From ZC4RG30 sp039929265 (GTDB lineage: Bacteria > Pseudomonadota > Gammaproteobacteria > Steroidobacterales > Steroidobacteraceae), in contig JBDSRN010000061.1 in NCBI GenBank assembly GCA_039929265.1, positions 1 through 17,966 on the forward strand: DNA of 17,966 nucleotides. The letters are read 5' to 3'. The notes beneath the pieces are model-generated. The model saw only the letters and a program-made list of their open reading frames with translations, had not been told where the DNA came from and ran no database searches. Made by a program: the position numbers and the translations under genes. Shown here piece after piece: positions 13,485-17,966 of this stretch. Numbering within the stretch: the stretch's first letter is position 1; every line of letters starts with the position of its first letter.

Positions 13485-14977
13485 ACAAAGAAATTCTGAT
13501 GGTTGTCGATGCTGTCTCCAACGAGAAGGGCGTCGACAAGGAAGTAATTTTCGATGCGCTCGAAGCAGCCCTCGCCGCGGCTACCCGGAAGAAGCACGGC
13601 GAGGAATGGGACGTGCGCGTCGCCATCGATCGCAAGTCCGGCGACTACGACACCTTCCGTCGCTGGAAGGTATTCGCGGATGATTCGAAAGAACTCGAAG
13701 TGCCCGAGCGCGAGCTGCGCCTGGAAGACGGGCTCGACATCGACCCCAGGACCGAGGCGGGTGGCTTCGTCGAGCAGCCAATGGAATCGGTGGTATTCGG
13801 TCGCATTGCCGCGCAGCAGGCAAAGCAAGTCATGGTGCAGAAGGTGCGCGAAGCCGAGCGCGCCCAGGTCGTCGATGCTTACAAGGACCGCGTTGGGCAG
13901 CTCGTCAGCGGTGTCGTCAAGCGCGTAGATCGCAACGGCGTTTACGTCGATCTCGGCAGCAACGCCGAAGGTTTCGTGCAGCGCACGGACATGATCCCGC
14001 GCGAACAGTTGAAGCCGCAGGATCGCGTCAAGGCATTCCTGCGCGAAGTGCGGTCGGAGCTGCGCGGGCCGCAGCTGTTTCTGTCGCGCACTGCGCCAGA
14101 ATTCCTGATCGAGCTGTTCAAGCTGGAAGTGCCGGAAGTTGGCCAGGGCCTCATCCAGATTCTCGGCGCTGCGCGCGACGCAGGTGTGCGTGCGAAGATC
14201 GCGGTGAAGAGCAATGAGCCGCGGATCGATCCCGTCGGCGCTTGCGTCGGCATGCGCGGCTCGCGCGTGCAGGCCGTCTCGAACGAGATCGCTGGCGAGC
14301 GTGTGGACATCATTCCGTTCGACGAGAATCCCGCGCAGTTCGTGATCAACGCGATGTCGCCCGCCGAAGTGCAGTCGATTGTCGTCGACGAAGACTCACA
14401 CTCGATGGACATCGCTGTCGCGGAAGACAAGCTCTCGCAGGCCATCGGCCGCGGCGGCCAGAATATCCGTCTCGCGAGCCAGCTCACGGGCTGGGAGCTG
14501 AACGTGATGACCGAGTCCGACGCCGAGGCAAAGAGCGAGACCGAAGCCTCGAAGCTCGTGCAGATTTTCATGAAGCAGCTCGACGTGGACGAAGACGTTG
14601 CAACGATTCTGGCGCAGGAAGGTTTCTCGACAATCGAGGAAGTCGCCTATGTGCCGGTGAGCGAGCTCGCTGCAATCGAGGAATTCGACGAGACGATGGT
14701 CAAGGAATTGCGCAATCGCGCGCGCGACGTGCTTCTCACGCAGGCGATCGCGAGCGAGGAGACGCTCGACCAGTCCATGCCTTCCGACGACCTGCTTACG
14801 CTGCCGGGCATGAGCCCTGATCTCGCGCTGGCATTGGCGCGTCGCGGCGTGCGTACTCGAGAAGATCTCGCAGAACAGTCAACAGACGAGCTGTCGGACA
14901 TCGAAGGTCTGGATCAGCAGGAAGCCGGCGTCCTCATAATGAAGGCGCGCGAGCACTGGTTCCAGACGGAGCAATAA
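13481..14977 (+). CDS. nusA: Transcription termination/antitermination factor NusA
   Basis: NusA binds RNA polymerase and modulates pausing, termination and antitermination. The 498-residue protein has the expected order: an N-terminal polymerase-binding domain (about 1-130), an S1 domain (about 137-200, GQLVSGVVKRVDRNGVYVDL), two KH domains with GMRGSR (257-262) and AIGRGGQN (321-328), and two C-terminal acidic helix-hairpin-helix repeats (about 365-495) as in proteobacterial NusA. Length is close to that of E. coli. It overlaps rimP by four bases and precedes infB by 15 bases, the classical operon order. It may feed back on the leader terminator upstream. Confidence 0.98.
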   Translation: MNKEILMVVDAVSNEKGVDKEVIFDALEAALAAATRKKHGEEWDVRVAIDRKSGDYDTFRRWKVFADDSKELEVPERELRLEDGLDIDPRTEAGGFVEQPMESVVFGRIAAQQAKQVMVQKVREAERAQVVDAYKDRVGQLVSGVVKRVDRNGVYVDLGSNAEGFVQRTDMIPREQLKPQDRVKAFLREVRSELRGPQLFLSRTAPEFLIELFKLEVPEVGQGLIQILGAARDAGVRAKIAVKSNEPRIDPVGACVGMRGSRVQAVSNEIAGERVDIIPFDENPAQFVINAMSPAEVQSIVVDEDSHSMDIAVAEDKLSQAIGRGGQNIRLASQLTGWELNVMTESDAEAKSETEASKLVQIFMKQLDVDEDVATILAQEGFSTIEEVAYVPVSELAAIEEFDETMVKELRNRARDVLLTQAIASEETLDQSMPSDDLLTLPGMSPDLALALARRGVRTREDLAEQSTDELSDIEGLDQQEAGVLIMKAREHWFQTEQ

Positions 14978-14992
14978 GCCCGGAGTCTTCGT

Positions 14993-17524
14993 ATGGCAGA
15001 CGTTACAGTTTCACAATTCGCGGACGTGTTGAAGGTCCCGGTCGATCGACTGCTGGTGCAGCTCGAGCAGGCCGGCATCACCGTCAACAGTGCCGATGAC
15101 ACCATCACCGACGAGGCCAAGCTCGAGCTGCTGACGCATCTGCGTCGCAGCCACGGCAGCGGCGAAGAGGGCAGCTCGCCCCGCAAGATAACGCTCAAGC
15201 GCAAGACGCAGAGCGAGTTGAAGGTTGCGGCCGTCCAGGGCCGTGCGCGCACCGTGAACGTGGAAGTGCGCGTCAAGCGCACCTACATCAAGCGCGACGT
15301 GTTGCAGGAACAGGCACGTGCGCAGCAGGAAGTGGTCGATCTCAAGCGCAAGGAGATCGAGGATTCGCAGCGCGCCGATGTCGAGCGTCTGGAAGCCGAG
15401 CGGCGCGAGAGCGAGCGCATCGAGATCGAGAATCGTCGACGTCTCGAAGAAGAACAGAACCGCAAGAAAGTCCAGGACGAAGCGCGACGCGCGGCCGAGG
15501 CGCAGCAGACTGCGCGCGAGGTCGCCGAGCGTGAGCGTGCGCAGAAGCGTTCCAGCGAGTCGGCACGTCCCGATCAGCCCGCGGTGAAGGTGGCGCCTGC
15601 GCCCGTTGCGGTACCTGAGAAGGATGGCAAGACGCGTTACGGTCGCCAGGAGCTGCACGTCGCCGGCGACGTGAGCGCGCGGTACAAGAAGAAGAAAACC
15701 CGCAGTCGCGGTCGTCCGATGCCGAGTGATGGCGAAACGCGCCACGGCTTCGCGATGCCCACTGCGCCAGTCAAGAGAGATGTCTCGGTCGGCTTGACAA
15801 TCACCGTCAACGAGCTTGCGCAGAAGATGGCGGTGAAGGCCGCGGAAGTACTCAAAGTCCTGATGAACATGGGCGTGATGGTTACCATCAATCAACCCAT
15901 CGACCAGGACACAGCGATGCTGGTGCTCGAGGAAATGGGCCATGCCGGTCGCGTCCTCAAGGAAGACCAGATCGAGGACGATCTGCAGGGCACGCAGCAG
16001 AGCGATGTCACGCTCGAGCCGCGCCCGCCCGTGGTCACCGTCATGGGGCACGTCGATCACGGCAAGACTTCGTTGCTCGACTACATCCGTCGCGCAAAGG
16101 TGGCGTCGGGTGAGGCTGGCGGTATCACGCAACACATCGGCGCGTATCACGTTGAAACACCGAAGGGCATGATCACGTTCCTCGACACGCCGGGTCACGC
16201 GGCGTTCACCGCGATGCGCGCCCGCGGCGCCAAGGCAACGGACATCGTCGTGCTCGTCGTGGCAGCGGACGATGGCGTCATGCCGCAGACGGTCGAGGCG
16301 ATCACCCATGCGCGCGCTGCGAACGTCCCGATCGTCGTCGCCGTCAACAAGATCGACAAACCCGGTGCAGATCTCGAGCGAGTGCGCGCAGATCTTTCCA
16401 AGCACGATGTCGTGGCAGAAGAGTGGGGCGGTCAGAACATGTTCGTGCAGGTCTCCGCGAAAACCGGCGAGGGCATCGACAAGCTCCTCGAAGGCATCCT
16501 GCTGCAATCAGAAGTGCTGGAGCTGCGGGCACCTCGCGACGGACTCGCATCTGGCATCGTCGTGGAATCCAGCATGGAGAAGGGCCGCGGCGCGGTCGCC
16601 ACTGTGCTGGTGAAGCGCGGCACGCTGAAACTCGGCGATCCCATCCTCGCGGGTGGCGAATTTGGTCGCGTACGCGCGATGTTCGACGAGCGCGGCAATT
16701 CGGTCGAGACGGCATTGCCGTCGATGCCAGTGGTCGTACTCGGCCTCAACGCCGCGCCGAATGCGGGCGATGAGCTCATCGTCGTGGAGAGCGAACGCAA
16801 GGCACGCGAAGTCGCGCAGCATCGCCAAGGCAAGTCGCGTGACGTGAAGCTCGCGCGCGCCACCACGCGCCACGAGGATGCGTTCTCGCAGATGGGCAGT
16901 GCCGCTGCCGGCAGCATTGCGCTGCTGGTCAAGACGGACGTGCAGGGCAGCGCCGAAGCGATCCGCGACGCGCTCACCAAGCTTTCGATCGACGAGGTCA
17001 ACATCAAGGTGCTTGGCGCCACGGTCGGCGGCATCACCGCATCCGACGTGCAGCTCGCGGCCGCGTCCGGCGCGCGGATCATCGGGTTCAACGTGCGCGC
17101 CGATTCGGGTGCACGCGAGGCGATCAAGGAAACTGGTGTCAACGTTCGCTACTACAGCATCATTTACGAAGCCATCGACGACGTGAAGGCCGTGATGAGC
17201 GGCATGCTTGCTCCCGAGATCAAGGAGACCATCCTTGGCGTGGCGCAGGTTCGTGAGGTGTTCCGCTCGAGCAAGTTTGGCGTGGTTGCTGGCTGCCTCG
17301 TGACGGAAGGTGTCGTGAAGCGCAACAGTCCCATCCGTGTGTTGCGCGAGAGCGTGGTGATCTTCGAAGGCGCACTGGAATCGCTGCGTCGTTTCAAGGA
17401 CGAGGCGGCCGAAGTGCGCGCCGGGACCGAATGCGGCATCGGTGTGAAGAACTACCAGGACGTGCGCGTCAACGATCAGATCGAGTGCTACTCGCGAGTG
17501 GAAGTCGCGCGCACGGTGCAGTGA
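14993..17524 (+). CDS. infB: Translation initiation factor IF-2
   Basis: IF-2 is the GTPase that brings initiator fMet-tRNA to the 30S subunit and promotes subunit joining. The 843-residue protein begins with an IF2 N-terminal module (VSQFADVLKVPVDRLLVQLE), then a long charged, glutamate/arginine-rich stretch (about 100-185) likely to be helical, and a second IF2_N module (about 260-310). The G domain carries GHVDHGKTS (352-360), DTPGH (398-402) and NKID (452-455). Domains II to IV follow and appear complete, with the C-terminal tRNA-binding domain. A GGAG lies nine bases before the ATG. It sits in the same window as an initiator tRNA gene, its substrate. Confidence 0.98.
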   Translation: MADVTVSQFADVLKVPVDRLLVQLEQAGITVNSADDTITDEAKLELLTHLRRSHGSGEEGSSPRKITLKRKTQSELKVAAVQGRARTVNVEVRVKRTYIKRDVLQEQARAQQEVVDLKRKEIEDSQRADVERLEAERRESERIEIENRRRLEEEQNRKKVQDEARRAAEAQQTAREVAERERAQKRSSESARPDQPAVKVAPAPVAVPEKDGKTRYGRQELHVAGDVSARYKKKKTRSRGRPMPSDGETRHGFAMPTAPVKRDVSVGLTITVNELAQKMAVKAAEVLKVLMNMGVMVTINQPIDQDTAMLVLEEMGHAGRVLKEDQIEDDLQGTQQSDVTLEPRPPVVTVMGHVDHGKTSLLDYIRRAKVASGEAGGITQHIGAYHVETPKGMITFLDTPGHAAFTAMRARGAKATDIVVLVVAADDGVMPQTVEAITHARAANVPIVVAVNKIDKPGADLERVRADLSKHDVVAEEWGGQNMFVQVSAKTGEGIDKLLEGILLQSEVLELRAPRDGLASGIVVESSMEKGRGAVATVLVKRGTLKLGDPILAGGEFGRVRAMFDERGNSVETALPSMPVVVLGLNAAPNAGDELIVVESERKAREVAQHRQGKSRDVKLARATTRHEDAFSQMGSAAAGSIALLVKTDVQGSAEAIRDALTKLSIDEVNIKVLGATVGGITASDVQLAAASGARIIGFNVRADSGAREAIKETGVNVRYYSIIYEAIDDVKAVMSGMLAPEIKETILGVAQVREVFRSSKFGVVAGCLVTEGVVKRNSPIRVLRESVVIFEGALESLRRFKDEAAEVRAGTECGIGVKNYQDVRVNDQIECYSRVEVARTVQ

Positions 17525-17531
17525 GGCAACC

Positions 17532-17882
17532 ATGCCCGGCGCTCGTCACCAACGCATCGAGTCCGAGATGCGTCGCGAAATCGCCGAGCTGGTGAGTCGC
17601 GAAGTCAAGGATCCGCGCGTCGGCAAGGTGACGATCACCGAGGTTTCGCTCAACAAGGATCTGAGCAGCGCGCGCGTGTTCTGTGTTCCGTTTGCGGCCA
17701 AAGGGCCACCGGAGGCCGTCCTCGAGGGCCTGAACAACGCCGCCGGATTCCTGCGCGGCGAGGTGGGCAGGCGCCTGCGGCTGCGCCACGCACCGCGCCT
17801 GACCTTCATTCTCGACGAGACGATCGACCACGCCGCCCATCTCACAGCCCTGATTGACTCGGCCATCAAGCGCGAATCGTGA
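17532..17882 (+). CDS. rbfA: 30S ribosome-binding factor RbfA
   Basis: RbfA is a small KH-fold protein that binds the immature 30S subunit and helps 16S rRNA 5'-end maturation. The 116-residue product starts RHQRIESEMRREIAELVSRE and has the family stretch KDPRVGKVTITEVSLNKDLS (about residues 30-49) and the later LRLRHAPRLTFILDETIDHA, near its C-terminus. It is somewhat shorter than the E. coli protein, which has a disordered tail. The ATG at 17532 follows infB by seven bases with GAGG just upstream. The stop overlaps the truB start (GTGA). Confidence 0.96.
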   Translation: MPGARHQRIESEMRREIAELVSREVKDPRVGKVTITEVSLNKDLSSARVFCVPFAAKGPPEAVLEGLNNAAGFLRGEVGRRLRLRHAPRLTFILDETIDHAAHLTALIDSAIKRES

Positions 17883-17966
17883 TCAGCGGCATTCTGCTGC
17901 TCGACAAGCCCCTTGGCCTGTCTTCGAACCATGCGCTGCAGCGCGTGCGCCGCGCCTGCGGCGGTG
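17879..17966 (+). CDS. truB: tRNA pseudouridine(55) synthase TruB, N-terminal start (partial)
   Basis: From GTG at 17879 the frame reads VISGILLLDKPLGLSSNHAL then QRVRRACGG to the window edge. GILLLDKPxGxSSNxALQxVRR is the N-terminal signature of TruB, which makes pseudouridine 55 in the T-loop of tRNAs. The catalytic aspartate lies beyond the edge. The GTG start overlaps the rbfA TGA by four bases, consistent with translational coupling, and rbfA-truB is the conserved order in gammaproteobacteria. Confidence 0.93.
   Translation, partial: MISGILLLDKPLGLSSNHALQRVRRACGG

Noticed and set aside
15011..16507. Very long minus-strand open frame opposite infB
   Set aside because: A GC-rich antisense shadow of infB with histidine/arginine/leucine-rich composition; no domain is recognisable.

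Overview
The window reads as the chromosome of a fairly GC-rich gammaproteobacterium. Two conserved blocks point there: the end of a complex I operon (nuoG-nuoN) followed by an initiator tRNA, and the rimP-nusA-infB-rbfA-truB translation operon. The order nuoN / tRNA-fMet / rimP is known from several gammaproteobacterial groups (Xanthomonadales-like). A fragment that looks like a DUF6152 protein would fit a Steroidobacter-like relative. The order-level placement is an inference; the class-level placement is firmer.

Left block (1-7629): the 3' end of nuoG, then complete nuoH, I, J, K, L, M and N, all on the + strand, with overlaps or gaps of at most 27 bases. These encode the last peripheral-arm subunit and the whole proton-pumping membrane arm of NADH:quinone oxidoreductase. 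A tRNA promoter and an initiator tRNA (7714-7790) follow.

Middle block (7791-about 12780): about 5 kb of accessory DNA separates the initiator tRNA from rimP. Its first part (7791-9479) looks like a decayed integrated element. It lies between the tRNA 3' end and a near-exact copy of that end (18 of 19 bases) at 9462-9479. Inside are the C-terminal remnant of a probable serine recombinase reading towards the tRNA, a frameshifted IS30-family transposase remnant with a possible element end, a frameshifted IS3-family transposase remnant, one intact 87-codon gene of unknown function, and an integron attC-like structure. Its second part (9480-12369) carries an intact, tightly spaced three-gene cluster that I read as a heme-dependent oxidative N-demethylase / dimethylamine monooxygenase system: a DmmA-family zinc-ribbon protein, an FMN/2Fe-2S reductase of the phthalate-dioxygenase-reductase type, and a DUF3445 heme protein. 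The reductase would pass NAD(P)H electrons to the heme protein, which would demethylate a secondary methylamine. A broken DUF6152-like gene lies downstream.

Right block (12788-17966): a sigma70-like promoter, a structured leader ending in an intrinsic terminator just before rimP (fits the gammaproteobacterial rimP leader), then rimP, nusA, infB, rbfA and the first 88 bases of truB. They are arranged as one operon with ATGA or GTGA overlaps at rimP/nusA and rbfA/truB.

The most interesting point is the placement of an intact methylamine-oxidation cluster, beside a tRNA-bounded graveyard of mobile DNA, between two of the most conserved operons of the cell. No wholly new system is evident. The least explained items are the 87-codon gene with its attC-like neighbour and an unidentified reading-frame tail just upstream of the demethylase cluster.
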